NCBI GenBank assembly: GCA_036417435.1
Contig: JAZAQT010000027.1
Location: forward strand, 248,001-312,000
Source of the DNA: Inia geoffrensis
Taxonomy: Eukaryota; Chordata; Mammalia; Artiodactyla; Iniidae
Direction: 5' to 3'
Length of the DNA: 64,000 nt
The translations under genes and the position numbers were made by a program. Every line of letters starts with the position of its first letter. Position 1 is the first letter of the stretch. Below are positions 11,600 through 22,180 of the stretch, piece by piece. A model generated the notes under the pieces. The model did not search any database, was not told where the DNA came from, and saw only the letters and a program-made list of their open reading frames with translations.

Positions 11600-12256
11600 A
11601 TGGTGGCTGTAGGCTTTTCTATGGTGACAGTGTGATATACTGTTCCCCTGCCAAGCTTATTAGCTCCCCTCTGGGTGCAGTAAGTCCTGAAAGCAGTAGT
11701 CTACTCTTTTTTTTACCAACTCTTGTTGTTTTCTGAGAGAAACTCCAGGTAAAATGATGGTTACTCGAGTCGCCATGGGGCCCCCTTGCCCCCGGTTGTC
11801 TCTCTGGAGGTTGGAGTTGGAGGGCCTCCTCACTCGAGGTCAGTGTGCTCATGGAGTGAACCTTGCAACCTCAAGGCATGTTTGGTGGTTAGGATCAACA
11901 CGTGGGGTCCTTTTTCTTTATGAGCGAGGTTGCCTTTCAGGCTGCTGATTTCCAGGTTTTTAGATACTGCCAGTATCTTGGCCAGATGTTGTGGTGGACC
12001 AAGCCCCTTGGTGACCGTAGTTTATCCTACCTGGAATGCATTCTTGCGTTGTTCCTTTTCAAGTGGTCCCAGTTTTTGCACTAATACTCCAATGGCGATT
12101 CACCTTTCACCAGGAATGTAAAAGTCAAAGGGTTTAGCTAAATTAGGGAGTTCCAGGTCAAGGGTCTGAATTGGCTGCTCTTTCCATTCTTGAAAGACCA
12201 CTTCTGGATTCTATTTAGCTGATTCAAAAGGATCATCATCTTTTCCTTTCAGTTTT
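11600..12256 (-). pseudogene. pol: Probable distal pol (RNase H-side) remnant of a class I endogenous retrovirus
   Basis: This lies immediately downstream, in minus-strand sense, of the recognisable reverse-transcriptase remnant. Short segments in different frames resemble the connection and RNase H part of a gammaretrovirus-like pol, notably around 12,000-12,130. They are interrupted by stops and frameshifts. No integrase, envelope, primer-binding site or LTR is recognised. It is assigned mainly by position and weak similarity. It is a decayed fossil in the host genome with no coding capacity. Confidence 0.45.
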
Positions 12257-12890
12257 TCATATAGAGGCCCAGCTATTAGACTGTAGTTTGGGATCCAGAT
12301 GCAACAAACCCCAGCCTCCCCAGGAACTCCTAAGCTGTCTTGTACTTTTAGAAGGACTAAGGCTGCAAATGGTTTCTTCCCTTTCTTGGGATGGGCTTCT
12401 CAGACCTTCTGTGAGAATGAAGCCCAGGCAGGTCACCTTAGTGTGTGATATTTGAGCTTTTTCTTGGACAACTTCTATCCTATATTGGCTTGGTAGTTTA
12501 GAGGCCTCCTTAGTAGGGCTGGCAATCAGAATGGCGTCTGCATATTGAAGGAGGGTTTCCTTTTCCAGAGGTAGAACTTTTAGGTCTTTAGCTAAGCTTT
12601 CCCAAAGATGGTGTGGGAATTTTTGTACCCTTGGGGTGAGACGGCGCAGCAGTATTGTTTTTGTTGTATGCTGAGTCCTGCCACTCACAAGGCAAAATTT
12701 CTTGTGACTCTGGGACTAATGGAATACAAAAGAAGGCATCATTGAAGTCTAATACAGAACACCATGTCCTGGTGGTTGGTAGAATGACTAGCAGTGTGTA
12801 GGAATTAGGAACTACTGGAGGTATACCCTTGGTGGCATAACTGATTGTCCTGACATCCTTTACTAGGTCCCCAGCAGCCCATTTGTCTCT
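12257..12890 (-). pseudogene. pol: Reverse-transcriptase remnant of a class I (gammaretrovirus-like) endogenous retrovirus
   Basis: Two minus-strand segments resemble consecutive parts of a retroviral reverse transcriptase. The upstream segment (about 12,720-12,890) contains a VLDF-DAFF type motif. The downstream open frame (12,688-12,257, 143 residues) carries the region around the catalytic YxDD motif. There the sequence reads YADA (about 12,533-12,544), so one catalytic aspartate is lost. The two segments are in different frames (codon phases 2 and 1), and the expected joining sequence near 12,690 is disrupted. The element is therefore frameshifted and catalytically dead. It could equally be called LTR retrotransposon debris. 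The class I assignment comes from the motif wording and spacing, not a search. Confidence 0.75.
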
Positions 12891-13024
12891 CGTGGTCAGG
12901 CCAATACCAGGATATGGAGCTCACCTGGGCAGGTACCCCACCCCCACCCCAGCCCATTGGGCTCTCATGGTCAGGCCCCTCCCAGGATACGGAGGTACCG
13001 TGGCAGGGCTGGGCAAACAGGAAC
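12875..13024. repeat. Imperfect 75-bp tandem duplication
   Basis: Two neighbouring copies offset by 75 bp share cagccca, tctct/ctct, tggtcaggcc, ccaggata-gga and ctgggca-g. They start at 12,875 and 12,950. The duplication overlaps the upstream end of the retroviral remnant and lies at the shift from retroviral to GC-rich sequence. Confidence 0.7.
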
Positions 13025-14182
13025 CGTGCACATAACCCTCATTGCAGAGCAACCCCAGCTCACCTGTCTCTCAGAGCTGACACAGAACACCTCAGAGCAG
13101 GACTTGAACTAACAAACAGCAGCTCCGACATGTCTGTGACCATAGGTATCACTCTGTAGGGCCTCCTTCTGCCTGGTCTTCCAGAGACTTCCACTGCACC
13201 CAGGGCACCAGGCTTCTGCCTCCAGCCACCACCCACCCCTCCTCTCCCTGACTTCTGTGTTCCTTTCATTAGGAGAGGATTTTCTTGAAGTTGTCTCGCA
13301 CTCATGGGCCAGATAAAATAACTAGAAAACAAACCAGAGCTGCAGCCCCTTGTGTATCCAGACTTTCAAGAGCCTACACCTGTTCCTTCGAGCTGGCCGG
13401 TTCAGCAAGGTCAATTTTCTGCAACTGTGAGCCCCTGAGTAGTGAGGATTGGATGACCTGTGCAGTCTGACCAATCCGGCCAGCCCTGCCCAGGTGTGCC
13501 TGTTTTGAGGTCAATATAAACACCGCTCCAGGCAGCAAGAGCCCCTGCAGCTCTGCCTGACACCATATTCTCTGCCCTGTCAGTAGTCTCGGGGCTGGGC
13601 TGGTGGGAGGGATTGAGAGGCCACGGCTTTGTGAGTTGCCTAGTGTGAGTTGGTCTCTGCTGGGCTTTCTGCAGCAGTTTCCAGGCTGCCACCTGCTAAA
13701 GAAGAGGATGTGTCACCCATAACTGCTGCTGGAATTTTTCCCTGGGCCGAGGTGAGGAAGGAAAAAAGCAGTGGGAGCGGGACAGGAGGGGTTTCTCAGG
13801 CAGGGAAATGGAAAGCTTCCAGAAGAGCACCCAGGGCGAGGACCATCCTGGCTGGCCTTCAGGCACCAAGTCAGCCGGCATGCTGTCACTTTTGTGGCTC
13901 CATGGCCCTTCCTCTAGGCTTTCAAGTCCTTGCACATATTCAGGTGTTTTATCTGGGAAGGGTGGGAACAGTTCAGCAGCAGCTGGCCTGTGGCTCAGCT
14001 CAAGTTTCCTCACAGAGGCCTCGGCACAGTCCCCCAGCTTTACAATGAGGACGCTTGTTGCGTGGGGACTGCTGGCTGAATGGGAGATGATTCCCCACCA
14101 CTGACCAACTTCAGAATTGTTTACAACTGGAGCAAGTGCTCTGATACAGTTTTCCTCTGTGTAACTGGTGGGTTCTGTTTAG
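13025..14182. other. GC-rich unique-looking sequence, no gene recognised
   Basis: This is the most GC-rich part of the window, with several overlapping open frames of 60-132 codons on both strands (for example 13,650-14,048 +). Their proteins are low-information and unlike any family I know. It contains a promoter-like CCAAT/TATA pair. It could be a gene-flank or pseudogene fragment brought in with the interruption. Confidence 0.4.
13471..13520 (+). promoter_or_regulatory. CCAAT box and TATA box pair (possible core promoter)
   Basis: CCAAT at 13,471-13,475 is followed 40 bp downstream by TATAAA at 13,515-13,520. GC-rich sequence lies between and after them. The spacing is typical of an RNA polymerase II promoter or an LTR U3/R boundary and would place a start site near 13,545 on the + strand. 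No following open reading frame is convincing. The neighbouring retroviral pol runs on the opposite strand, so this is not its own LTR. A chance match is possible. Confidence 0.35.
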
Positions 14183-15036
14183 TTTTTTTTTTTTTTTTTT
14201 TTTTTTCATTTTGGGTTCTAGGTAGATTTTATTCCTCTTTTTGTTATTTACAGATATAAGCATGGAAATAATGTATTCATATAAATACACGTATGTGAAG
14301 GGAAGAACCTTTTTTTCTGTTTTAAATTTTAATTTTTTTTTTTAAATTTTGAAATATATTTTAGTTTTTTATATAGAAGGTTTTTATTGGTTATCTATTT
14401 TATACATATAAATGTATACATGCCAATCTGAATCTCTCAATTCCTCCCACCACCTACCCACCACAGCTTTTCCCACTTGATGTCCATATGTTTTTTCTCT
14501 ACATCTGTTGTTCTATTTCTGCCTTGCAAACTGGTTCATCTGCACAATTTTTCTAGGTTCCACATATATGCATTAATATACAATATTTGTTTTTCTCTTT
14601 CTGACATACTTCACTCTCTATGACAGTCTCTATATCCATCGACATCTCTACAAATGATCCAATTTCATTCCTTCTTATGGCTGAGTAATATTCCATTTTA
14701 TATATGTACCATCTCTTTATGCATTCGTGTGTCTGTGGACATTTATGTTGCTTCAATTACCTGGCTATTATAGTGATGCAATGAACTTTGTGGTGAAAGT
14801 CTCCTCTCGATTTATGGTTTTGTCTGGATATATGCTCAGTAGTGGGATGGCTGGATCATATGGCAATTTATGGTTAGTTGTTAAGGAACCTCCATACTGT
14901 TCTCTATAGTGACTGTATCAATTTACATTCCCAACAATAGTGGAAGAGGTTTCTTTTTCTCCATACCATTTGAGCACTTGTTATTTGTAGAATTTCTGAT
15001 AATGCCCATTCTAACAGGTGTGAGGTGATACCTCAT
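14183..15036 (-). mobile_element. 5'-truncated LINE-1 with poly(A) tail (cetartiodactyl type)
   Basis: A run of 24 T at 14,183-14,206 is read as the poly(A) tail of a minus-strand insertion. From about 14,330 the + strand follows a reverse-complemented LINE-1 3' end: ttattggttatctattttat, then gctgagtaatattccatttt, then ggatatatgctcagtagtgg, then aaggaacctccatactgttc, then attcccaacaatagtggaag. It ends near 15,036, where satellite A resumes. The minus-strand frame 14,756-14,553 (67 codons) reads as the carboxyl end of ORF2 (MEYYSAIRRNEI is recognisable). The element is non-functional, but younger than the LINE-1 block within satellite A. The 120 bp between the T run and 14,330 is AT-rich and less certain. 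Confidence 0.8.
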
Positions 15037-16302
15037 TGTTGAGTTTATTTCTTTGAGCAAGGAGTAGGTCCTCTCTATTACATACTCGGCTTATGGAACG
15101 GCATTTGGGCTCATTTCAATCTCTGGTTTTATGCCGCACCCCAACTCAACTTTCCCCTTAAACAAGCATAAAATTGTTTCCCAACTGTGAGACTCTGTCC
15201 TGTTTTGTAATTCAGTTCATATGTAGCCAAGCTTACATTCCCTTTATTATTGATACCTTATAATAATTTTCTTTTTCTGTGTGGCTTAGTTCACTTAGAA
15301 TCATTGTACCGAAATCCATTCATTTTGCTTTTACAGGCCTGATTACATTGATATCATTGCTGAGTGATATTTCATTGTACGTAAGTAGCGCAATGTCTTT
15401 ATCCATTTTTTTCTTTCCAGGATATGTAAGTTATACTGTAGTTGAGGTTGCTGTAAACACAGCAGCCCTAAATATTGGGGTGGCTGTGTCTTCCTCGTTT
15501 AATTTTCCTAAGCTACAGGGCCATAAGTGGAAGTGCCCTAGGCTCTGTGGCTTTGATTTTTAGATGTTTGAGGAAACACCATACACTTCTCCAGAGTACC
15601 TGTTGGCAATTTACATCTCAACAATCATCATAACAAAGCTCCCTGTTATCCATGGCCTGTCCTGCCTCTCTGGATTTTACACTTTGTTCAGACGACCCTT
15701 TTAAGCAGTGGGAAGTGAGACTTCATTGTAGTGTGGATTTCCATTGCCGGTTTCCTTGCTTGGCCAGAAAGGGCGTATGTGTTTCTTCCTGAATATATTC
15801 AGGATAAAAACGTATACACCCTTTTTGGCCAAGTGCATCATTGTCGAAGTGCTGCCTCTTTTCCTATGCTTTCAGAGCAATTCCAGTTTACTACGTGAAA
15901 TTGGTTTCCTGCAATTCTGCCTAGCATTCAAGTCCTCTTCACAGCCTTACGTCAATATATTTTTGGATGAAAGTTCTCTTTATAACTGAAGGTTTGTGAA
16001 TTACAGTGCCCTTAAGCTCCTTTTTTAAACTCGCTTTCTTGTGAGCTGGCCGCAAAATGGCAGAATTGCTTCAAGCACTAATCTGGTTCCAGCAAACCAT
16101 GCTGAGCCTTTGGTGAATTATTTTTCCAGTTTGGAAATCAGAGTTCAATGTGCCCGTCAAAACACGTAGAGTTAGTTGGTCATTGGTTCTCCCTATCACT
16201 GTTTGTCTTGTGCAGAAATTGCAAACTGTGCCAAACAGGAGGTTAAAGGCACGGACTCCCGAAGAGGTGCGAGTGTTAATAAAGCATCTGGAATGGCAAA
16301 CG
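15037..16302. repeat. Satellite A monomer 7, truncated at its left end
   Basis: Starts at the sequence equivalent to position about 472 of monomer 1 (gttgagtccatttggttgag). Together with the truncated monomer 6 it leaves about 0.9 kb of one monomer unaccounted for. Confidence 0.82.
15761..15831. repeat. Mariner-like palindrome, copy 7
   Basis: The centre gaatatattc is intact. The arms have a 1-base indel and several mismatches (tggccagaaaggg against ccctttttggcca). Confidence 0.78.
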
Positions 16303-18044
16303 CGAGTACCAGCGTGTAAAACCTGAGATGTGTTTTAGAAACTTTTCCCGATCACATGTTGTATCACACTCTGCGTTTCCCATGCATATTTTAGCTGAAA
16401 GATGAATCCCTTAAATCTGGAGATTTGGGACCCATGGAATGGGTACCATGGACTATTAAACAAATATTCGGCATTTGCTCACCAAACCTCTTCAATCCTA
16501 TCAGCCGCAAGTGTCCTGCCTTATATCTCCCCCAGCTGTGGATGTAGATGTGTTAAATCCAGGTTTCATCACAAGCCCTCAATGAATTATTTAAGAAATT
16601 CTCTCTATTACAAAGTCTTTGTGTTTCGGTTTTGAAATTTATTTTTATAGTGGGATTTAGCTGATTTTCACTGCTGTGTTTATGCCACTGTACACACACA
16701 TGATTCTCTTACAGACACCTATAAATACATGGGTTTTACGTTTCTTCATAGTCAGGTATATTCTTATGCATTGAATACGGGGTGTTGAGTCCATTTCGTT
16801 CAGCAAGGAGTAGGTCTCTTCTGATATATATTTGGCTTATAAAAAAGTATCTGTACAAATTTCAACCTCTGGTTTTATGCAGCCTCCCAACCCACCTTTC
16901 CCCTTAAGCAAGCAAAAGTTTATTTTCTAAATGTGAGACTCTGTTGTGTTTTGTAATACAGTTCATGTGTAGTCGTGTTTACATTCCTGATATTAGTGAT
17001 ATCTTATGATGTTTCTTTATCTGTGTAACTTATTTCACTTAGAATCATCATACCTAAATCCACTCATTATGCTGCTACGGGCCTGATGACATTGATTTCA
17101 CTGCTGCCTGACATTCCATTGTACGTAAGTAGCACAATTTCTATATCCATTTTTCTCTTTCTGAGCTATTGAAGTTGTACTGTAGTTGAGGTTCTTGTAA
17201 ACAGAGCATTCCCAAATTTTAGGGTGGCTGTGGTTTTTGTTTAAATGTTCCTAAAATATAGGAACATAAGAGGAAGTGCCTTACGCTCTGTAGCTTGATT
17301 TTTTAGATGTTTCAGGAAACACCATACACTTCTCCAGAGTGGCTCTTGGCAATTTACATCCTGAACATCAGCATAACAAAGCTCCCTGTTCTCCATAGGC
17401 TGTCCTGCCTTTCTGGTTCATAGAATTTTTCAGATGTCTGTTCTGACCAGTGGGAAGAGAGACTTCATTGTAGTGTGGATATCCATTGCACGGTTGCTTG
17501 GTTGGCCAAAAAGGACGTACGAGTTTTTTCCTGAATATATTCAGGAAAAAAACGCACACACACTTTTTGGCCAAGTACATCAATGTTGAAGTTCTGCCTC
17601 TTTTCATATGCTTTAAATGTAATTCCAATATACCTCGTGAAATCTGTTTCCTGCAATTGTGTCTGGCATTCAACTCATCTTCACAGCCTTATTTCAATAT
17701 ATTTTGGATGATAGTTGTCCTTTATAACTCTGCACGTTTGTGAAATACAGTAGCCCTAAGCTCCTTTTTTCAAGTCACTTTCTTGTGACCTGGCCGCAAA
17801 CCGCAGAATTGCTTCAGGCACTAAACTGGTTCCAGCACACCATGCAGAGCATTTGGTGATTTTTTCTTCCTGGTGGGAAATCAGAGTTCAATGTGTCCGT
17901 CCAAAGACATAGAGTTAGTCACTCATTGGTTCCCCTGATTCCTGTTCATCTTCTGCAGAATTTGCAAGCTGTGAAAACAGGAGTTTAAAGACACTGACTC
18001 TCCAAGTGGGGAGAATGTTAGTAAAGTATGTGGAATGCTGAACC
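16303..18044. repeat. Satellite A monomer 8
   Basis: Complete 1,742-bp monomer with many private substitutions relative to the left-block consensus. Confidence 0.87.
17503..17573. repeat. Mariner-like palindrome, copy 8
   Basis: Outer TTGGCCAAAAAG is kept on both arms. The middle of the arms differs (ggacgtacgag against cgcacacacac), with one extra base in the right arm. Confidence 0.78.
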
Positions 18045-19779
18045 CGAGTACCAGGGGGCCAAAACTGAGATGAGTTTTAGAAACTTTGCCTGATTACATT
18101 GTGGACCATACTCTGCGTTTCCCATGCATATTTTAGCTGAATGATGAATCCCTTAAACCTGGAGATTTGGGACCCATAGAATGTGTACCAAGCACTATTA
18201 CATCAAAGTGTCTGCATTTTCTCAACAAATCTCACCAATTCTATCAACCACAAGTGTCCAGCCTTATATCTCCCTCAGCTGCAGATGTAGTTGTGGTAAA
18301 TCCAGGTTTCATCACAAGCCCTAAATGAATTATTTAAGAATTTCTCTCTATTGCACAGTCATTGTGTTTTGTTTTTGAAATTTATTTTTATAGTGGGATT
18401 TGTCTGATTTTCACTGCTGTGTTTATGGCACCGTACACACAGAGGATTGTCTTACAGAAACATATAAATACATAGGTTTGAAGTTTCTTAGTAGTCAGTT
18501 ATATTCCAAACCACTAAATAAGGGGTGTTGAGTCCATTTCGTTGAGCAAGGGGTAGGTCTTGTATAATACATATTGGCTTATAGAAAGGTATCTGTACTA
18601 ATTTCAACCCCTGGTTTTATGCAGCCTCGCAATTCAACCTTCCCCTTAGGCAAGCATAGTTCCTTTTGTAAATGTGAGACTCTGTTCTGTTTTGTAATTC
18701 AGTTCATGTGTACCCATGTTTACATTCCCAGTACTACTGGAATCTTATGATGTTTCTTTTTCTATGTGACTTATTTAACTTAGAAACATCATACGAAAAT
18801 CAACTGATTTTGTTCCTATGGGCCAGATGACATGGATTTCATTGCTGAGTGATATTACATTGTACGTAAGTACCACAACAACTATATCCATTTTTCCCTT
18901 TCTGGGCTATTGAAGTTGTACCACAGAAAAGTTCTTGTAAAGAGAGCAGCCCCAACCTTTGGTGTGGCTGTGTCTTTTTTATTTAATTTTTCCTAATCTA
19001 TAGGACCATAAATGGAAGTGCCCCAGGCTCTGTCACTTGGTTTTTTATATGTTCCAGGAAACACCATACACTTCTGCAGTGTGGCTGGTGGCAACTTACA
19101 TCCCGTACATTAACATAACAAGTCTGCCAGTTCTCCATGGCCTGTCCGGCCTATCTGGATTTTACACGTTTTTTGGGCTGCCCTTTTGAGCGGTGGGACG
19201 TGAGACTTCATTGTAGAGCAGATTTCCATTGCAGGCTTGCTGAGTTGGCCAAAAAGAGCATATGCGTTTTTTTCCTGAATATATTCAGGAAAAAACGCAT
19301 ATGCCCTTTTTGGCCAAGTGCATAATTATCGAAGTGCTGCCCCTTTTCCTATGCTTTCAGAGCAATTCTAATCTACCACCTGATATCTCTTTTCTGCAAT
19401 TCTGCCCTGTGTTCAAATCCTCTTCCCAGCCTTCCTTCAGTAAATTTTCGGATGATAGGGGTCATTTGTATCTCTGCAGGATTGTGAATTACAGTGCCCC
19501 TAAGCTCCTTTGTTCAACTCGCTTTCTTGTGAGCTGACCGCAAAACTAAAGAATTGCTTCAGGCCCTAATTTGGTTCTGGCATGGCACACTGAGCCTTTG
19601 GTGAATTCTTCTTCCTGGTGGGAAATCAGAGTACAATGTGCCGGTCCAATCACATAGAGTTGGTCCCTCATTGGTTCTCCATATTACTGTTCATCTTCCA
19701 CAGAAATTGCAAACTGTGCCAAACAAGAGGTTAAAGGCACTGATTCTCCAAGTGGGGAGAACGTCTGGAATGGTGAACC
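18045..19779. repeat. Satellite A monomer 9
   Basis: Complete monomer of about 1,735 bp. The anchor at its right end is altered (cgtgtatcagaggctg), so that boundary is approximate. Confidence 0.86.
19246..19316. repeat. Mariner-like palindrome, copy 9 (CATATG on both arms)
   Basis: Nearly perfect: one extra T in the left arm and one mismatch. Both arms carry CATATG where the perfect copies have CGTATG/CATACG, so the change is matched between the arms. Confidence 0.82.
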
Positions 19780-21526
19780 CGTGTATCAGAGGCTGAAAGC
19801 TGAGATGAGTTTTAGAAATTTTACCTGGTCACTTGTTGGACCATATTCTGGGTTTTCCATGCATATTTTAGATGAAGGATAAATCCCTTAAACCTGGAGA
19901 TTTGGGAACTATGGAATAGGTAGCATGCACTATTACATGAAAGGGTCTGCTTTTGCTCACCCAACCTCAGCAATTCTATCGGCCCCAAGTGACCAACCTT
20001 ATATCTCCCCCAACTGTGGATGTAGAGGTGGTAAATCCAAGTTTAATGCAAGCCCTGAATGAATTATTTAAGAATTTCTCTCTATTTCACAGTTTTTGTG
20101 CTTTATTTTTAAAATTTATTTTTATAATGGGATTTAGATTATATTCACTGCTGTGTTTATGCCATTTTACACACACATGATTCTCTTACGGAGACCTATA
20201 AGTATATGGGTTTTAAGTTTCTTCGTACTCAGGTATATTCCTAGACATTGAATAAGGGGTGTTGAGTCCATTTCGTTGAGCAAAGAGTAGGTCTTGTCTA
20301 ATATATATTTGGCTTATTGAACGGTATCTGTACTAATGTCAACCTCTGGTTTTATGCAGCCTCCCAGCTCACCTTTCCCCTTAAGCAAGCATAAGTTTCT
20401 TTTGTAAATGGGAGACTCTGTTGTGTTTTGTAATGCAGTTCATGCGTAGCCGTGTTTACATTCCCGGTATTAGTGATATCTTATGATGTTTCTTTTTCTG
20501 TGTGACTTATTTCACTTAGAACCATCATACCTAAATCCACTCATTTATGCTGCTACTGTCCCGATGCCATTGATTTTATTGTTGAGTGATATTCCATTGT
20601 AGGTAAGTACCACAACTTCTATATCCATTTTTCTCTTTCTGGGCTATTGAAGTTGTACCCTAGTCAACGTTCTCGTAAACAGAGCAACCCCCAACTTTAG
20701 TGTGGCTTTGTTTTTTTCATTTAAACTTTCCAAATCTATAGCACCATAAATGGAAGTGCCGTAGGCTCTGTAGCTTGGTTTTTTATTTGTCCCAGGAAAC
20801 ACCATACACTTCTCCAGAGTGGCTGTTGGCAATTTACATCGCACTCATCAGCATAACAAGGCGACTGGTTCTCCATGGCCTGTCTTGCCTCTCTGGATTT
20901 TACAATTTTTTCGGACGGCCCTTTTGAGCTGTGGGAAGTGAGACTTCATTGTAGTGCGGATTTCCATTTCAGGCTTGCTGGTTGGCCAAAAAGGGCATTT
21001 GCGTTTTTTCCAGAATATATTCAGGAAAAAACGCATACGCCCTTTTTGGTCAAGTGCATCATTATCGAAGTGCTGCCTCTTTTCCTATGCTTTCAGAGCA
21101 ATTCTTATCTACCACCTGATATCCGTTTTCTGCAATTTTGCCTCGTGTTCAATTACTCTTCACAGCCTTCCTTCAATAAATTTTTAGATGATAGGGGTCA
21201 TTTGTAACTTTTCAGGATTGTGAATTACAGTACCCCTAAGCTCCTTTGTTCAACTTGCTTTCTTGTTAGCTGACTGCGAAACCCAAGAATTGCTTCTGGC
21301 CCTAATTTGGTTCTGGCACGGCACACTGAGCCTTTGGTGAATTCTTATTACTGGTGGGAAATCAGAGTACAATGTGCCCCTCCAAACACATAGAGTTATT
21401 CGCTCATTGGTTCTCCATATCCCTGTTCATCTTCCACAGAAATTGCTAAGTATACCAAACAAGAGGTTAAAGGTACTGACTCTCCAAGTGGGGAGAGTGT
21501 TAATAAAGCATCTGGAATGGCGAACC
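19780..21526. repeat. Satellite A monomer 10
   Basis: Complete monomer of about 1,747 bp. Closer to the left-block copies 3-4 than monomers 8 and 9 are. Confidence 0.87.
20983..21052. repeat. Mariner-like palindrome, copy 10
   Basis: 70 bp with a few mismatches (ggcatttgcg against cgcatacgcc; ttccag against ctgaa; right end ggtca). Confidence 0.8.
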
Positions 21527-22180
21527 CAAGTACCAGGGGGTGAAAATTGAGATGAGTTTTAGAAATTTTGCCTGGTCACTTGTTGCACCATATTCTGGGT
21601 TTTTCATGCATATTTTAGCTGAAGGATTAATACCTTAAACCTGAAGATTTGGGACCTATGGAATGGGTACCATCCACTATTCCATGAAAGGGTCTGCATT
21701 CGCTCACCAAACCTCACCAATCCTATCAGCCCCAAGTGTCCAGCCTTATATCTACCTCAGCTTTGGATGTAGAGGTGGTAAATCCAACTTTAATGTAAGC
21801 TCAGAATGAATAATTTAAGAATTTCTCTCTATTTCACAGTCTTTGTGTTTTGTTTTTAAAATTTATCTTTATAATGGGCTTTAACTTATTTTCACTGCTG
21901 TGTTTATACCGTTGTACACACACATGATTTTCTTACGGAGACCTGTAAATATATGGGTTTTAAGTTTCTTCGTACTCAGGTATATTCCTAGGCCTTGAAT
22001 AAAGGGTGTTGAATCCATTTGGTTGAGCAAGGAGTAGGTCTTGTCTAATATATGCTTAGCTTATGGAATGGTATCTGTACTAATGTCAACCTCTGGTTTT
22101 ATGCAGCCTCCCCACTCTCCTTTCCCCTTAAGCAAGCATAAGTTTCTTTTGTAAATGTGAGACTGTTGTGTTTTGTAATA
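21527..22180. repeat. Satellite A monomer 11, truncated by the junction with satellite B
   Basis: The first about 654 bp of a monomer, ending in gagactgttgtgttttgtaata. The normal continuation (gcagttcatg...) is replaced by telomere-like sequence. There is no palindrome, because it would lie further to the right. Confidence 0.85.

Larger units (their letters stand above)
15037..22180. repeat. Satellite A array, right block
   Basis: The 1.74-kb repeat resumes about 720 bp before a palindrome, i.e. inside the LINE-1-like block. It continues in the same orientation as the left block. Anchors fall at 16,303, 18,045, 19,780 and 21,527 and palindromes at 15,761, 17,503, 19,246 and 20,983 (spacing 1,742, 1,743, 1,737). 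Copies near the interruption are the most diverged, and similarity to the left-block consensus increases again towards 20-22 kb. The array stops at about 22,180, midway through the LINE-1-like block, at a sharp junction with satellite B. Confidence 0.92.

Noticed and set aside
13650..14048. 132-codon + strand frame downstream of the TATA-like site, as a gene
   Set aside because: Low-information sequence in a GC-rich stretch, overlapped by an antisense frame of similar length; no domain.
14553..14756. Functional LINE-1 ORF2
   Set aside because: Only the last about 67 codons remain; the element is 5'-truncated.
9995..15036. tRNA-derived SINEs or tRNA genes
   Set aside because: I looked for A/B box-bearing sequences and typical cetartiodactyl SINE heads and saw none.
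9995..22180. Human-type TERRA promoter (61-29-37-bp repeats)
   Set aside because: No such repeat structure or CpG island was seen before satellite B.
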